Source of the DNA: Roseithermus sacchariphilus
Lineage (GTDB): Bacteria; Bacteroidota; Rhodothermia; Rhodothermales; MEBIC09517
Direction of reading: 5' to 3'
NCBI GenBank assembly: GCA_003285105.1
Contig: CP030158.1
Location: 1,225,447 to 1,289,446 of the forward strand
DNA length: 64,000 nt
In this document: in pieces, positions 45,560-55,344 of the stretch
How the letters are laid out: every line of letters starts with the position of its first letter
Position numbering within the stretch: position 1 is the first letter of the stretch
Translations under genes and position numbers: made by a program
The notes under the pieces: model-generated
What the model was told of the DNA's origin: nothing
Seen by the model: only the letters and a program-made list of their open reading frames with translations
The model's database searches: none

Positions 45560-45571
45560 GAAAAGCTTTTC
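45560..45571. promoter_or_regulatory. LacI-type operator candidate (lacI-like gene promoter)
   Basis: GAAAAGCTTTTC is a perfect palindrome 84 bp upstream of the LacI-family gene start. It is likely an autoregulatory site. Confidence 0.65.
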
Positions 45572-45654
45572 ACGTTGTTGTCGGCCGGCCCCCTCGTGGG
45601 GTAGTTGGGTTCGGCGGCCCCTCGGCCTGATGTGTCCCCCCCTCACGGAGAACC

Positions 45655-46704
45655 ATGAGTGTTACCATCCGCGACGTAGCCCGGCGAGCGCAGGTCTCGA
45701 TCTCCACGGTTTCTCGGGTGCTGAACGATACCTGTCGGGTCAGCGAAGAGAAGCGGCGCCGGGTGCTCGAGGCCGCCGAGCAACTGGGATACCGGCCCAA
45801 CCCGGTGGCGCGAAGCCTGCTCACGAAGGAGACCGGCGCGCTGGGGGTGGTGGTGCCCTTCGTCTTTGGCGAGTTCTTCGCCGAGCTGCTGAACGGAATC
45901 GATGCGGCCGCTCAGGAGCGCGCTTTTTGCCTGACGATCTCGACGTCGCACCGGCACGAGCATGAGTTGCGGGCGGCGCTGCAGAGCCTGCACAAACGCG
46001 TCGACGGCGTGCTGCTCATGACCCCGGAAATGCCGGGAGAGCAGGCGGTGGCCCATCTGCCGGAGGACGTGCCGGTCGTCTTCCTCAACACCCGCCTGAG
46101 CGGTGACGGCTACGCCGTCGTCAACTTCGATAACGCGGGCGGCTTCCGGGCGCTGACCCGTCACCTGATCGCGCTGGGCCATCGCCGCATCGCCGTCATC
46201 ACGGGGCCGGAGGCGGCGTTCGACGCGGCCGAGCGGCTCCGGGGATACCGGATGGCGCTCGAAGAAGCCGGTATGGCCTTCGATCCGGCCTGGCTGATAC
46301 CCGGAGACTACAGCCAGCGGGCGGGGTACGAGGCCGTGCAAACCCTCCTCGCCTGGCCCGAGCGCCCCACGGCGATCCTGGCCTCGAACGACCAGATGGC
46401 CTTCGGCGCCCTGAGCGCCCTGCGCGAGGCGGGCCTGCGCGTCCCGGAGGACGTGTCCCTGGCCGGCTTCGACGACGTCCCCAGCGCGCGCTACACCGTC
46501 CCCTCGCTGACCTCCGCGCGGGTGCCCATCCGAGATCTCGGCGCGCGGGCCGTGCAGTGCCTGGTCGATCACATCCAGGCTGAGACGCCGCCGGCTCCCC
46601 GCTCCCTCGTCCTCCCGGTCGACCTGGTCGTTCGGGACTCGACGGCCCCCGTGGGCGGGCGTCTCCACACCGCCGCGATCGAGCCGACGGCTCGCAAGGC
46701 GTGA
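45655..46704 (+). CDS. LacI-family transcriptional regulator
   Basis: 349 aa. The DNA-binding head VTIRDVARRAQVSISTVSRV and the hinge-helix region RPNPVARSLLTKET are typical. The periplasmic-binding-protein-like sensor domain follows (GALGVVVPFVFGEFFAELLNGI). It lies in the middle of the glucan locus, divergent from the transporter operon and convergent with the GH16 gene (4-bp gap). The three GAAAA-NN-TTTTC sites at 45371, 45560 and 56956 are its probable operators, so it likely derepresses both glucan operons when a beta-glucan oligosaccharide binds. Confidence 0.93.
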   Translation: MSVTIRDVARRAQVSISTVSRVLNDTCRVSEEKRRRVLEAAEQLGYRPNPVARSLLTKETGALGVVVPFVFGEFFAELLNGIDAAAQERAFCLTISTSHRHEHELRAALQSLHKRVDGVLLMTPEMPGEQAVAHLPEDVPVVFLNTRLSGDGYAVVNFDNAGGFRALTRHLIALGHRRIAVITGPEAAFDAAERLRGYRMALEEAGMAFDPAWLIPGDYSQRAGYEAVQTLLAWPERPTAILASNDQMAFGALSALREAGLRVPEDVSLAGFDDVPSARYTVPSLTSARVPIRDLGARAVQCLVDHIQAETPPAPRSLVLPVDLVVRDSTAPVGGRLHTAAIEPTARKA

Positions 46705-46708
46705 GGGG

Positions 46709-47554
46709 TCAGTCGGCCCGTTCATAGACCCGGACGTAGTCCACGACCATGCGCTGCGGGAAGGGGGTCGTCTCGTCGGGCGGGCCGGGGAGACGACCGC
46801 CCACGGCGACGTTGAGCAGGAGGTAGAAGGGCTGGTCGAACGGTGCGGGATAGGCGCCCCCCGTCGAAAACCATTCGGTTTGCGTCAGGAACGGCACGTT
46901 GTTGATGTACCACCGGATCTCGCCTTCTTCCCACTCGAGGGCGAACACGAAGAAGTCGTCGGCAAAGGTGCCGTGGACGAGCTGGAAGGGGCCGCCCGAG
47001 GAGACGTTCTGCGGGAACGGGCCGCCGTAGTGGAGGGTGCCGAAGACCTCGTCGGGCTGGCCGCCGACGGCTTCCATGATGTCGATCTCCCCGCTGGCGG
47101 CCCAGCCTCCGTAGGCTTCCTCGGCCGGGAGCATCCAGACGGCCGGCCAGAGGCCCTGCCCCACCGGCAGCCGGGCGCGGATCTCGAACCGGCCGTACGT
47201 CCACGCGGCGCGATCCTTCGTGCGGATCCGGGCCGACGTGTAGGTGCCGTCGGCCTCCCGGCGGGCCGTGATGGTGAGCACCCCGTCGCCGACGGAGAGG
47301 TTGTCGCGCCGGTACTGCTGGAGTTCGTCGTTGCCCCAGCCGCAGAGATCCGGGCAGCCGTCGCCGAGCTGGTACGCCCAGCGCGTGGTGTCCAGCGCCG
47401 TGCCGTCGAACTCGTCGGCCCAGACGAGCCGCCAGCCGGGGGGCGTGGCGGTGGGGTCGGGAATGGTCAGGTCGGCGGCGTTGTCGCATCCGGCGCCGAG
47501 GGCGATCAGCACCAGCAGGAGCGGGCATACGCGATGCAGGCGGGACAGCGTCAT
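46709..47554 (-). CDS. GH16 endo-beta-1,3-glucanase (laminarinase-type) lipoprotein
   Basis: 281 aa from the ATG at 47554. A lipoprotein signal ends in LIALGAGC with Cys23. The GH16 jelly roll has LVWADEFDGTALDTTRW, the catalytic signature GEIDIME (Glu156 nucleophile, Glu161 acid/base) and VAVGG near the end, with WLPA-type MLPAEEAYGG. The residue set EIDIME(A) is that of laminarinase-like endo-1,3(4)-beta-glucanases. It would degrade laminarin or other beta-1,3-glucan at the cell surface. It is the last gene of the minus-strand operon that begins near 56880. Confidence 0.92.
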   Translation of the reverse strand: MTLSRLHRVCPLLLVLIALGAGCDNAADLTIPDPTATPPGWRLVWADEFDGTALDTTRWAYQLGDGCPDLCGWGNDELQQYRRDNLSVGDGVLTITARREADGTYTSARIRTKDRAAWTYGRFEIRARLPVGQGLWPAVWMLPAEEAYGGWAASGEIDIMEAVGGQPDEVFGTLHYGGPFPQNVSSGGPFQLVHGTFADDFFVFALEWEEGEIRWYINNVPFLTQTEWFSTGGAYPAPFDQPFYLLLNVAVGGRLPGPPDETTPFPQRMVVDYVRVYERAD

Positions 47555-47598
47555 GGGGCGTCGGGGGGAAGGGCGGACGGGACCGGGTCGGCCGCCGG

Positions 47599-49059
47599 TC
47601 AGGGTGAGGTCTGGCTGCTGACGTAGAAGGGGAAGTTGGCCGTAGCCACGTTCCCGTGGCCATCGTAGACGTAGGCGAACATCCGGTAGGGGCCTTCCCG
47701 GCGCGGCGCGCGGATGACCAGGCGCCCTCCGTCCTGCGCCACGACGTCGATGGGCACCGCCTTCGGGCGGCTTTCCGCGTCGCCGCCGGCCCGGATGTCC
47801 GTGCTCTCGGGCAGCAGCTCCCACCGGTAGCGCAGCGCGTCGCCGTCGGGATCGGTGACGGTGGCTTCGAAGGTGATCCGGCCGCGGGGCTCCACGTAGA
47901 GGCTGGCGTAGCGGTCCTGCCCGTTGGCCGTGATGTTTTCCATGCTCGGGGCGCGGTTGTCCGGCCACGTTCCCGTCCAGAGGTAGTGCAGCACGTCCAT
48001 GACCTCGGTTTCGGCGCCGTCCTCCGTGAACAGGCCGTACCAGGTGGGGGTCGTCTCCTGCTTCTGGCCCCAGAGGAAGACGTACGAGCCGATGCAATAG
48101 GCAGAGTCTGCGGCGATGCCCTGCTCGTACCGCAGGCGGTACATCTGCGCTTTCTCTTTGCTCGTCTGCTCGATGGGGGCGCCCCAGGCCGTCCTGGGGA
48201 CCTCCCAGTGGCCGTCGGGTCCCCACTCGGCGATGACGTAGGGGCCGTCCCAGCCGGCCCGGCGTAGCTGGGTGCCCACGTTCGGCCCCTCGTAGCCGTA
48301 GTGGCGGAATTTGCGCGTGCCCCCGACCAGCTCGCCGTAGGTGTTGATCCCGTAGACGTCGATGGCCGGCGCCCGCTCCATGATGAGTTGCACCTCGGCC
48401 ACGTCCAGCCCGGCCGTGACCGTCATGACCGGATGATGCGGATCTTCCTCATGGATCATCTCGGCGATGTCGTTGATCGCGTTCCACACCCGGAAGTCCG
48501 TGTAAAACAGGTCGTTTTCGTTGCCCACGCCCCACATGAGGATGGCCGGGTGATCCTTGTAGGTGCGCACGATCTCCCGGAAGCGCGCGAGCTGAGCCTG
48601 CACGCTTTTGGCGTCTCCGTAGTCGAAGCCCTGCCGCTCCTGGCCCACCCAGAGGCCAAAGAGCACGCTCAGCCCCTTCTCGTGGGCCTCGTCCAGGATG
48701 GCGATGGCCTCGCCGGCGCCCCACGTGCGGACGGAGTTGGCGCCGTAGGCCACGGCCCGGTCCAGATGGACCTGCCCGCCCACGCCGCGGATGTAGTACG
48801 GCTCCCCGCCGCGCAGGAGCGTCCAGCCGCCGTCCTCGTTCCTCCGCAGCTCGACGGGAATCGCGCCCTGGTAGCGAAGCCCCGAGGCCACCACCCCCGA
48901 CGCCGCCGGGCGATCGGTGACGGTACGGTCCTCGTTCTGAGCCTGCGCCGGGCGCCCCATGACGCCTGCTGCGATCAGCACGACGAGCACGAACGTGTCC
49001 GCCCGGCGCCGGACCGGGCCGCCGGCCACCCGTCGTGTCGGAAAGGCATTCGTGTACAT
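47599..49059 (-). CDS. GH2-like (clan A) glycoside hydrolase, exported
   Basis: 486 aa from the ATG at 49059, preceded by GAGGAGG. A signal peptide (DTFVLVVLIAAGVMGRPAQAQ) lacks a lipobox. The TIM barrel has ILMWGVGNEND with the clan-A Asn-Glu pair, and VIAEWGPDGHWE with a second Glu as candidate nucleophile. The C-terminal Ig/PKD-like domain reads EATVTDPDGDALRYRWEL. It is paralogous to the lipoprotein at 42259-43629, and the two may act on the same substrate in different places. Exact family (GH2 or another clan-A family) is not certain. Confidence 0.8.
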   Translation of the reverse strand: MYTNAFPTRRVAGGPVRRRADTFVLVVLIAAGVMGRPAQAQNEDRTVTDRPAASGVVASGLRYQGAIPVELRRNEDGGWTLLRGGEPYYIRGVGGQVHLDRAVAYGANSVRTWGAGEAIAILDEAHEKGLSVLFGLWVGQERQGFDYGDAKSVQAQLARFREIVRTYKDHPAILMWGVGNENDLFYTDFRVWNAINDIAEMIHEEDPHHPVMTVTAGLDVAEVQLIMERAPAIDVYGINTYGELVGGTRKFRHYGYEGPNVGTQLRRAGWDGPYVIAEWGPDGHWEVPRTAWGAPIEQTSKEKAQMYRLRYEQGIAADSAYCIGSYVFLWGQKQETTPTWYGLFTEDGAETEVMDVLHYLWTGTWPDNRAPSMENITANGQDRYASLYVEPRGRITFEATVTDPDGDALRYRWELLPESTDIRAGGDAESRPKAVPIDVVAQDGGRLVIRAPRREGPYRMFAYVYDGHGNVATANFPFYVSSQTSP

Positions 49060-49070
49060 AGAGGGCCTCC

Positions 49071-50348
49071 TCAGTCCAGTTCTACCAGCCGGAGATGATC
49101 GATGTATACCTCGCCGGCGCCCGCCATGAGCACGACGAGCTGCTTGATGTTTCGCGGGTCGGCCCCCGGGCGGGTGGCCACCGGGAGGTCGCCGACGGTG
49201 GCCGGGTTCGCAGCGCGCGCCCGCTCGATGCCGCGCAGGGCCGTCAGCGGGATCGTCACCGTCTGCCAGTCCGCCGAGAACGCACCCGCCGGCGTGAAGC
49301 GTGCCTCGACCTCGGCCAGCGATAGTTGCCAGGCGTAGTCTTCCAGCCCGACGCGCAGCGGCAGGCGCGCAGCGGTGCCGGAGGGCAGCCGCACGTCGAA
49401 GCGGATCGCCGCCCGATCCCAGATGCCGGTCATGTCGACGGGGTGCCACTGGTCCCAGCTCACGCCCATGGCGGCTTCGAAACACGTCTCCGGGCTCAGG
49501 TCCCAGCGCAGGTGGAGCGCCACCTGCCCGGAAGACGCCGTGGCGTCCGTGATCTCGACTGACTGGCAGGCGTCCGTCACGAGCCCCCAGCCGTCGTCGT
49601 TGATGAAGACTTCGTCGAAGAGCACGATCGGCAGGGCCGTGGGGTCCGGGCGCGGCGGCTCGACCAGCCACGGTTCCTGCTCTTCCTCCTCGTAGAAGAC
49701 CAGCCGGATGGCATCCACGTAGATGCTGCCCGACTGCTGCAACTCGAACATGAGTTGCTTTACGTTCGTCGGGTCCAGATGCTCGACCTCCAGGTCGAAG
49801 TCCGCCAGCGGGACGACCACGCGCTGCCAGGTTTCGTCGATGAAGGGGCGCTCGAAGTAGCGGTTGCCGGTGTAGGCAAAGCCCATCCCGCCGGCGTAGT
49901 CTTCGAGGGTGAGCACGATGGGCAGGCCATACATGATGCCCTCGCGGGAGCGCACGTACATCTCGATGGCCGCGTAGGGTAGCACCTCCGAGAGGTCCTT
50001 GCCCACCCAGCCGTCCCAGCCGATGCCGAAGCCGGCCCATTCACAGCCCTCGGCGGTGCGGTTCCACGACACCTCGATGGCGTGCGTGCCCTCGTAGGCT
50101 ACGTCCGAAGTGACCCGCCCCTGCGTGCAACGCGGATCGTCCTGGAACCACACCGTGTCGTCGGTCTGGTCCTGGAAGATCACCGGCTCGACCGCCAGCG
50201 ACAGCTTCCGCGGGCGCTCCGGCGGCGGCTCCGTCTCGACGCCGCTGTAGAGCGACACCGGCTGGAGGCGCACGCACCCGGCCAGGGCGAGCACGAGGAG
50301 CAGCACGCCGGACACGGGGTGGAAAAGGTGGAATCGCAGGCCGTTCAT
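49071..50348 (-). CDS. Lipoprotein with two tandem jelly-roll carbohydrate-binding-like domains
   Basis: 425 aa. A lipobox (LALAGC) anchors the protein. Two similar domains of about 190 residues follow. Both have a block with W, G and acidic residues (VSWNRTAEGCEWAGFGIGWD; LRWDLSPETCFEAAMGVSWD), a TLEDYA/GLEDYA element, and an ending of NVKQLMFELQQSG or NIKQLVVLMAGAG with IYVD. This pattern is like CBM11-type or related beta-sandwich glycan binders. It is probably a surface glycan-binding protein of the locus. Confidence 0.72.
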   Translation of the reverse strand: MNGLRFHLFHPVSGVLLLVLALAGCVRLQPVSLYSGVETEPPPERPRKLSLAVEPVIFQDQTDDTVWFQDDPRCTQGRVTSDVAYEGTHAIEVSWNRTAEGCEWAGFGIGWDGWVGKDLSEVLPYAAIEMYVRSREGIMYGLPIVLTLEDYAGGMGFAYTGNRYFERPFIDETWQRVVVPLADFDLEVEHLDPTNVKQLMFELQQSGSIYVDAIRLVFYEEEEQEPWLVEPPRPDPTALPIVLFDEVFINDDGWGLVTDACQSVEITDATASSGQVALHLRWDLSPETCFEAAMGVSWDQWHPVDMTGIWDRAAIRFDVRLPSGTAARLPLRVGLEDYAWQLSLAEVEARFTPAGAFSADWQTVTIPLTALRGIERARAANPATVGDLPVATRPGADPRNIKQLVVLMAGAGEVYIDHLRLVELD

Positions 50349-50380
50349 GGGAGCGGATCTGGCGCGGTCGGTGGGGGGGG

Positions 50381-51421
50381 TCAGAGGACGAGCGGGCCAC
50401 CGGCGGTGAACGTGATGTAGTCGATCCCGTACTCGACCGGGAGCGGCGGCCTGGGCTGGTTGTTGGCATCCGAGATGAGCACCACGCGGACCGCCACGAT
50501 CTGCCGGGTCTGCTCGTCGGTGAGGCCCGCGCCGAACGCGCCGAAGCTGCTGGCGGGCTCGGCGTAATGCGTCCATCCCTCGAAGTCGATGGTCCCGAGG
50601 TTGGGGAATTCCACGTCGCCGCCCAGCGGCACCACGAGGTCCTGGCCGTCCTCGTACGTGCCGCTCCCGTTTCCGTCCACGACCACCTCCACCACGGCGA
50701 TGGTGTACGGCGTGCCGGAGCCGTAGAGGAAGCAGTTCAGGTAGAGTTCGCTCGCGATGTTCGTGGGGACGTCGAACGTGCCTCCACCGGGCGGACGGAT
50801 CGTGATGAGGCCGACGAAGAAGTTGTTCGCCACCACGTCGTCCTGCCCCCGCATCAGGTAGAAGCCGTTGCCCTGGGCAGCAGGCGGGTCGCTGGTGATC
50901 CCGGCGGTGTCGTCGAACTCGAACTCGAAGTTGCCGACGCTGATGAGGTCGCCCCCCTCGAAGTCGGCCACCACCTGTCCCTCGTAGACCTTCGGGGCGA
51001 GGACGTCGAGGCGGACCCGCAACGTGTCGGAGGCTTCTTCGGGGACGAAGAGCCGTGCCTCGACGGGCTCTTGCCGGAAGAGCGGGAGCTGCGTGGTGCC
51101 TCCTCTCCAGCGGGCGTTCTCGGCGGTCAGCTCGCTCGAGAAGCCCTCGATCCGCTTGAGCGCTCCGCTCGTCTCGCCGACGATCTCCACCACCCAGTTG
51201 ACCTGTTTGTTGAAGCGGGCGGTGAAGACGACGTCCTGGCCGGCGGCAAAGTCGACCGCCGTGCGGCTGGCGGCCAGGGGCTCCAGCAGCGCGAAGTCCC
51301 CGAATCGGTCGATGAGGCGCGGGCCATCGGGGTCCGTGATGTGGTCACAGCCGGCAGCCACCAGGGCGGCGAGCAATGCCAGGCCCAGGGCCAACCCTCG
51401 TGGAAACGGTACGGCAGTCAT
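50381..51421 (-). CDS. Lipoprotein, function unknown (beta-glucan locus)
   Basis: 346 aa. A lipoprotein signal ends at ALVAAGC. An N-terminal beta-rich domain has an Ig-like pattern. The C-terminal part (VVADFEGGDLISVGNFEFEFDD) ends in a domain like that of the T9SS-sorted protein (VVEVVVDGNGSGTYEDGQD). No catalytic motif is visible. It lies 32 bp upstream of the preceding lipoprotein gene on the same strand. By position a glycan-binding or scaffold role is likely, without direct evidence. Confidence 0.68.
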   Translation of the reverse strand: MTAVPFPRGLALGLALLAALVAAGCDHITDPDGPRLIDRFGDFALLEPLAASRTAVDFAAGQDVVFTARFNKQVNWVVEIVGETSGALKRIEGFSSELTAENARWRGGTTQLPLFRQEPVEARLFVPEEASDTLRVRLDVLAPKVYEGQVVADFEGGDLISVGNFEFEFDDTAGITSDPPAAQGNGFYLMRGQDDVVANNFFVGLITIRPPGGGTFDVPTNIASELYLNCFLYGSGTPYTIAVVEVVVDGNGSGTYEDGQDLVVPLGGDVEFPNLGTIDFEGWTHYAEPASSFGAFGAGLTDEQTRQIVAVRVVLISDANNQPRPPLPVEYGIDYITFTAGGPLVL

Positions 51422-51443
51422 GGCGGGGCGTGGATGAGGCAGG

Positions 51444-53246
51444 CTAGAACGACATGCTGTAGAGCGCGAAGAACTGCCCGAGGCGGTAGTCCTCGGCCGG
51501 CGTCGCCGCGTCGTGGTAGCGGAAGCGCTGGTACTGGATCGTGAGGTAGATGCCCTCGCGGAAGCGGTAGCGCAGCCCGGCGCCGAGCAGGGCTTCCCGG
51601 TCGTCCGTGACGAACGGCGCGGGGAAGTCGCGGACGTCGTTGAAGTTGATGAGCTGGGGGACGTAGTCGCGGCCGTTGGAGGCCCGCCGCTTGGCGCCGA
51701 GCAGGACGTCGAGCCGGTCGTAGACCTCGGCCGTGAGTCCGGCTTCGACGAGGGTGGAGGAGAGGTCGACCTCTTCCACGGCCTCGCCGCCCCGGCGGGT
51801 CTGCTCGATCTGGCTGCCGAGGGTGAGCACCAGGGGCCGTTGCCACCCCAGCAGCGGGGCGAGTTGCAGGTCGGCCTCGGCGCGCACCAGGCGGAAGTCC
51901 TTCAGCTCGGTCGTTCCCTGGCCGCGGATCTCCCGGAGCAGCGCCGCGTCGAGGGCGGCCGCGAGGAGGCCTTCGGCCGGGGCATAACGTGCCTCCAGGC
52001 GCAGCCCGCGGCGGTTCGGCGTGGCGGGGCCGTAGGGGAGGACGTTGCCGTAGCGCGGGTCGTAGGGCATCAGCTGGTCGGCCACGCGGAACGTGTAGAG
52101 CCCCCGGTCCCGCCCGAGGTCGAACAGCGTCACGTCGCGGATCGCCCGGTCGTTACCGATGCGGTGGAAGAAGCTCTTGGTCCGCGTGTAATCGACGCGC
52201 TTGCTCTGGGCTGCCCCGCTGAAGAAGTCCGGCCCGACGTCGATGAACAGCGCGGCCACACGGAGGCCCGGGTTGCGCCAGGTGGCAGCGACGCCCGCCT
52301 CCAGGAACGTGTCGCTCTCGTCGACCAGCGTCTCGGCCGAGCCGTCGGCGTCGGCCTCGCGCTTCCGCACGACGGCCGAGCGGCCGGCCTCGCCGAGGAC
52401 GTGGAGGGTCCACCGCCCCCGGTCGAGCACGGTGAGGTCGGCGTCGACGGTGGTGACGGCGTTGCGGATGCCCGTGTCGGCCTGGCCGGTAGCCAGGTCG
52501 TCCCACGTATAGGCGAGCGTGGCGCCGAGGCGCGCCTGCGAGCGGGTGTCGCCGAAGCGCGAGGACACCGCCGCGATGCGGCCGCCGCCGATGAACCGGT
52601 TGGGCGTCGTCGTGTAGTCGGTCGTGCGGAGCCGGGCCAGGAAGCCCTGTACGCGGGCGACCTCCAGGCCCCGGTCGAAGGCCAGCTCGAAGTCCAGGTG
52701 CGCCCCCTGGAGCCGCCGCTCGTTGGCGCCGGTGAAGAAGGCCTCGTGGTAGATGACGTCCTTCTGCGGGCGAAAGAGTTCGGGTTCGTTGACGACGCCG
52801 TCTTCACGGGGGACGTACAGCGTGTAGGGCGTCAGGGCCAGGTCCATGTCGCCGACGCGGTAGCGCAGCACGTTGGCGATGATGCCGCGGGCCCACAGCT
52901 CGCGGACTTCGACGGACACGCCGGCTCCGAAGAACCCGCCGAATTCGTTACGGAAACGGATGACGCCCTGCACCTCGGTGACGTCGTTGGGCTGGCCGTT
53001 GACGGCGAGGTCGAGCAGGAACTCGCCGTCGGTGAGGTGCTCGGCGGTCGTCGTGTCGGCATCGAGCCGCGTGCCGCCGATGCCGGTCTGCTGCAGGAGG
53101 CTGCGGCCGTAGCCGTTGAAGTGGATGCCGGGTCCCGTCGCCTCGGCATCGGGAGGGCCGCCCTGTTCGGAGCTCTGGGCATGCACGCCGCCCACGGGCA
53201 GCGAGAGCACCAGCACCAGCAGGCAGGATCGCAGGGGGAAACGCAT
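51444..53246 (-). CDS. Outer-membrane beta-barrel protein, function unknown
   Basis: 600 aa from the ATG at 53246. It has a signal peptide (LRSCLLVLVLSLPVGGVHAQ) and then alternating hydrophobic/polar strands throughout (for example TRLGATLAYTWDD-like, RLGATLAYTW). It ends in aromatic FFALYSMSF, the C-terminal Phe typical of outer-membrane barrels. No TonB plug domain or CarboxypepD-like N-terminus is visible, so it is not SusC. It could be a passive glycan porin or assembly protein of the glucan locus. Confidence 0.7.
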   Translation of the reverse strand: MRFPLRSCLLVLVLSLPVGGVHAQSSEQGGPPDAEATGPGIHFNGYGRSLLQQTGIGGTRLDADTTTAEHLTDGEFLLDLAVNGQPNDVTEVQGVIRFRNEFGGFFGAGVSVEVRELWARGIIANVLRYRVGDMDLALTPYTLYVPREDGVVNEPELFRPQKDVIYHEAFFTGANERRLQGAHLDFELAFDRGLEVARVQGFLARLRTTDYTTTPNRFIGGGRIAAVSSRFGDTRSQARLGATLAYTWDDLATGQADTGIRNAVTTVDADLTVLDRGRWTLHVLGEAGRSAVVRKREADADGSAETLVDESDTFLEAGVAATWRNPGLRVAALFIDVGPDFFSGAAQSKRVDYTRTKSFFHRIGNDRAIRDVTLFDLGRDRGLYTFRVADQLMPYDPRYGNVLPYGPATPNRRGLRLEARYAPAEGLLAAALDAALLREIRGQGTTELKDFRLVRAEADLQLAPLLGWQRPLVLTLGSQIEQTRRGGEAVEEVDLSSTLVEAGLTAEVYDRLDVLLGAKRRASNGRDYVPQLINFNDVRDFPAPFVTDDREALLGAGLRYRFREGIYLTIQYQRFRYHDAATPAEDYRLGQFFALYSMSF

Positions 53247-53257
53247 ACCGCTAGCGG

Positions 53258-55327
53258 TTAGATGAAGATCTTGAGTTCGAGGGTGAGCTCGCGGCCCCGG
53301 TAGGTATCGACGGCGAAGCTGCGGTCTTCGAAGTCCATCCATCGTTGGCGAAGGTAGAGCCCGGCGTTGGGCGCGATCGTCCAGTCGAAGCCGAGGCCGA
53401 GGCCGGTGGCGTGCTGGTCGCGCGGCCGCCCGCTCGCGGCATCCCGAACCGTGAACCGCCCTCCACGGGCGTTCTCCAGCCCCAGGTAGCCGGTCAGGAT
53501 GAATCCGTCCAGGATCTCGTAGTAGAGATCCACCTCGTGGTACTGCACGAAGACGTAGGTGTCGTCGTCCCGCGGCACGAAGGTGGCCTTCCGATTGGCC
53601 GATCCGAAGCTGCCCAGGTAGAACAGGTAGAGCGGGCGCTGGAGCAGGCGAGTCCGCAGCTTGCCCTGGAGGTCGACGGCGTGGTAATACAGGCGATGGA
53701 ACGGGATGCCCGTGACCTGGTCCACGTCGGTCAGTTGTACCCGCTCGAAGACGCCCCGGAAGAAGGAGTACTGCCGCCCGAACGGCCCGAAGGACGTGGC
53801 GCAGACGGCGTTGGCGGGGAAGGGGTTGTAGATGCGGGACACCGCCAGCCCGTTGATGCGGTGGACGTAGGACAGCTCCGAGGTCGTCGGCGAGAGTTCG
53901 TGCGCGAGGCTCCAGCCTGCGCCCAGGCGGACCGGCCCGCCGTTCCAGGTGGTGTTCAGGTTGATGCCGCGGCGGTTGTGGGCCAGCTGGCCCACCTGGG
54001 TCAGCAGCCCCCCGGCGGAGGCCTGCCCCGCCGTCACGGCACAGCGGGGGTCGGCCTGGATCGAGGGGTGGTTGGTGGTGGCGATCTCGCCGTTCTCGTT
54101 GAAGAAATGCCGCCCTACCTGATAGAACTGCACCTCCAGCGGGAGCAGGGTGTAGTCCGCCGGCACGCGGGCACGCACCATGAGCGCTTCCCCCCACGGC
54201 GTCGTGTAGTCCGGGCTCTCGAAGCGGCTGGCTCCGAATTCCCCGCTCAGCCCGACCCCGGCCACGTCGACGTCGAAGGACGCCGTGTGCACCTGGTAGG
54301 CGCGGCGGGTGCCAGCCAGGCTGTCCAGCGTGCGGTAGCTGTAGATCGACTGCGCGGCGACCCGGTCATCCCCGAACGCCTTCTGCACCCGCCCGCCCAT
54401 GATGTAGCTGGGCAGGGCGCGGGCCTCGCCGTTGAAGCCGATGTAGGTGGGGACCTCCCCGGCCTCGCCCCGCCGCCTCACCGTTTCGGCCGGGTCAGTC
54501 ACGGCGCCCGGCAGCCCCCCGTTGGGCTGCGTCTTGCCCCAGAAGGCATCGAAGCCCAGGCCGCCCGGCAGCTTCCGGCCGTCGAGGATGAGCCCCTGAA
54601 AGGCCTGGTAGTTCCACCGCTGGTCGCCCGGATTGGCGCGGCCCGTTTCGAAGTAGCTGTCATACTTCGCCATGCCGGTGACCCCTTCCCAGGGCGTGCG
54701 GTCGAAGATGGAGAAGCGGTCCAGGACCTGGTAGACGCCGATCGTGAAGGGGCTGAGGTTGTACCAGTGGATGCCCCCGGCCCGCACCCCGAAGGCGCCG
54801 ATGTCGGTCCGGAACGCGCCGTAGAAGTTGATCCCCAGGTTCAACGACAGCGTGTTGTTCTCGGCCGTGCCCTCGTACGGGGTGAAGACGAACAGCTCCG
54901 TGCCGAAGCTCGCCCGCCCGCTGGGGCGCCCGAGGACGGTGAGCGAAAGCATCGGCTCGCGGTAGCCGTCTCCGACGCTGTAGACCCGCTCGTAGGGCGA
55001 GAGGTTGGGATAGGGCCGCGTCATGTTGCGGCCGTAGAGGAACAGCCGGTAGTACCCGAAGACCGTGACGCGCAGGGGCCGCTTGCGAAGCGCTTTCGTG
55101 GAGTCTGTGGGCGAGTCCGGATAGGGGCGGTACACCGAGTCGGGGCGGGCCGTGGCGGCCTCGCGGCCGTCCCACCCCTGTGCCGCTACTCCTTCCCACG
55201 GCACGCCCAGGAGCAGGAGACCCAGGATCACGGCCAGCCCGGCCCGGAGGCCGGCGGCAGCGGGTGTGCTGCCGCCGGCCATTACCGGGGCCATCCAGGT
55301 GGCCAGGCGTCGAGGCTGATGTGCCAT
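53258..55327 (-). CDS. Outer-membrane beta-barrel protein, function unknown
   Basis: 689 aa from the ATG at 55327; an ATG 11 codons later is also possible. A hydrophobic export signal (LRAGLAVILGLLLLGVPWEG...VAAQ) is followed by many amphipathic strands (FGYYRLFLYGRNMT, LSLNLGINFYGAF, GLGLGFDWTIAPNAGLYLRQ). It is Tyr/Phe-rich near strand ends. There is no TonB box or plug. It lies 11 bp before the 600-aa barrel gene and after the T9SS-sorted protein gene. I cannot assign a substrate; passive porin or transport accessory are both possible. Confidence 0.65.
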   Translation of the reverse strand: MAHQPRRLATWMAPVMAGGSTPAAAGLRAGLAVILGLLLLGVPWEGVAAQGWDGREAATARPDSVYRPYPDSPTDSTKALRKRPLRVTVFGYYRLFLYGRNMTRPYPNLSPYERVYSVGDGYREPMLSLTVLGRPSGRASFGTELFVFTPYEGTAENNTLSLNLGINFYGAFRTDIGAFGVRAGGIHWYNLSPFTIGVYQVLDRFSIFDRTPWEGVTGMAKYDSYFETGRANPGDQRWNYQAFQGLILDGRKLPGGLGFDAFWGKTQPNGGLPGAVTDPAETVRRRGEAGEVPTYIGFNGEARALPSYIMGGRVQKAFGDDRVAAQSIYSYRTLDSLAGTRRAYQVHTASFDVDVAGVGLSGEFGASRFESPDYTTPWGEALMVRARVPADYTLLPLEVQFYQVGRHFFNENGEIATTNHPSIQADPRCAVTAGQASAGGLLTQVGQLAHNRRGINLNTTWNGGPVRLGAGWSLAHELSPTTSELSYVHRINGLAVSRIYNPFPANAVCATSFGPFGRQYSFFRGVFERVQLTDVDQVTGIPFHRLYYHAVDLQGKLRTRLLQRPLYLFYLGSFGSANRKATFVPRDDDTYVFVQYHEVDLYYEILDGFILTGYLGLENARGGRFTVRDAASGRPRDQHATGLGLGFDWTIAPNAGLYLRQRWMDFEDRSFAVDTYRGRELTLELKIFI

Positions 55328-55344
55328 GAGGCCAGCGAAACGGG

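Noticed and set aside
51444-55327. Calling the barrel genes SusC or TonB-dependent receptors
   Set aside because: No carboxypeptidase-regulatory-like domain, TonB box or plug domain is visible in either protein.
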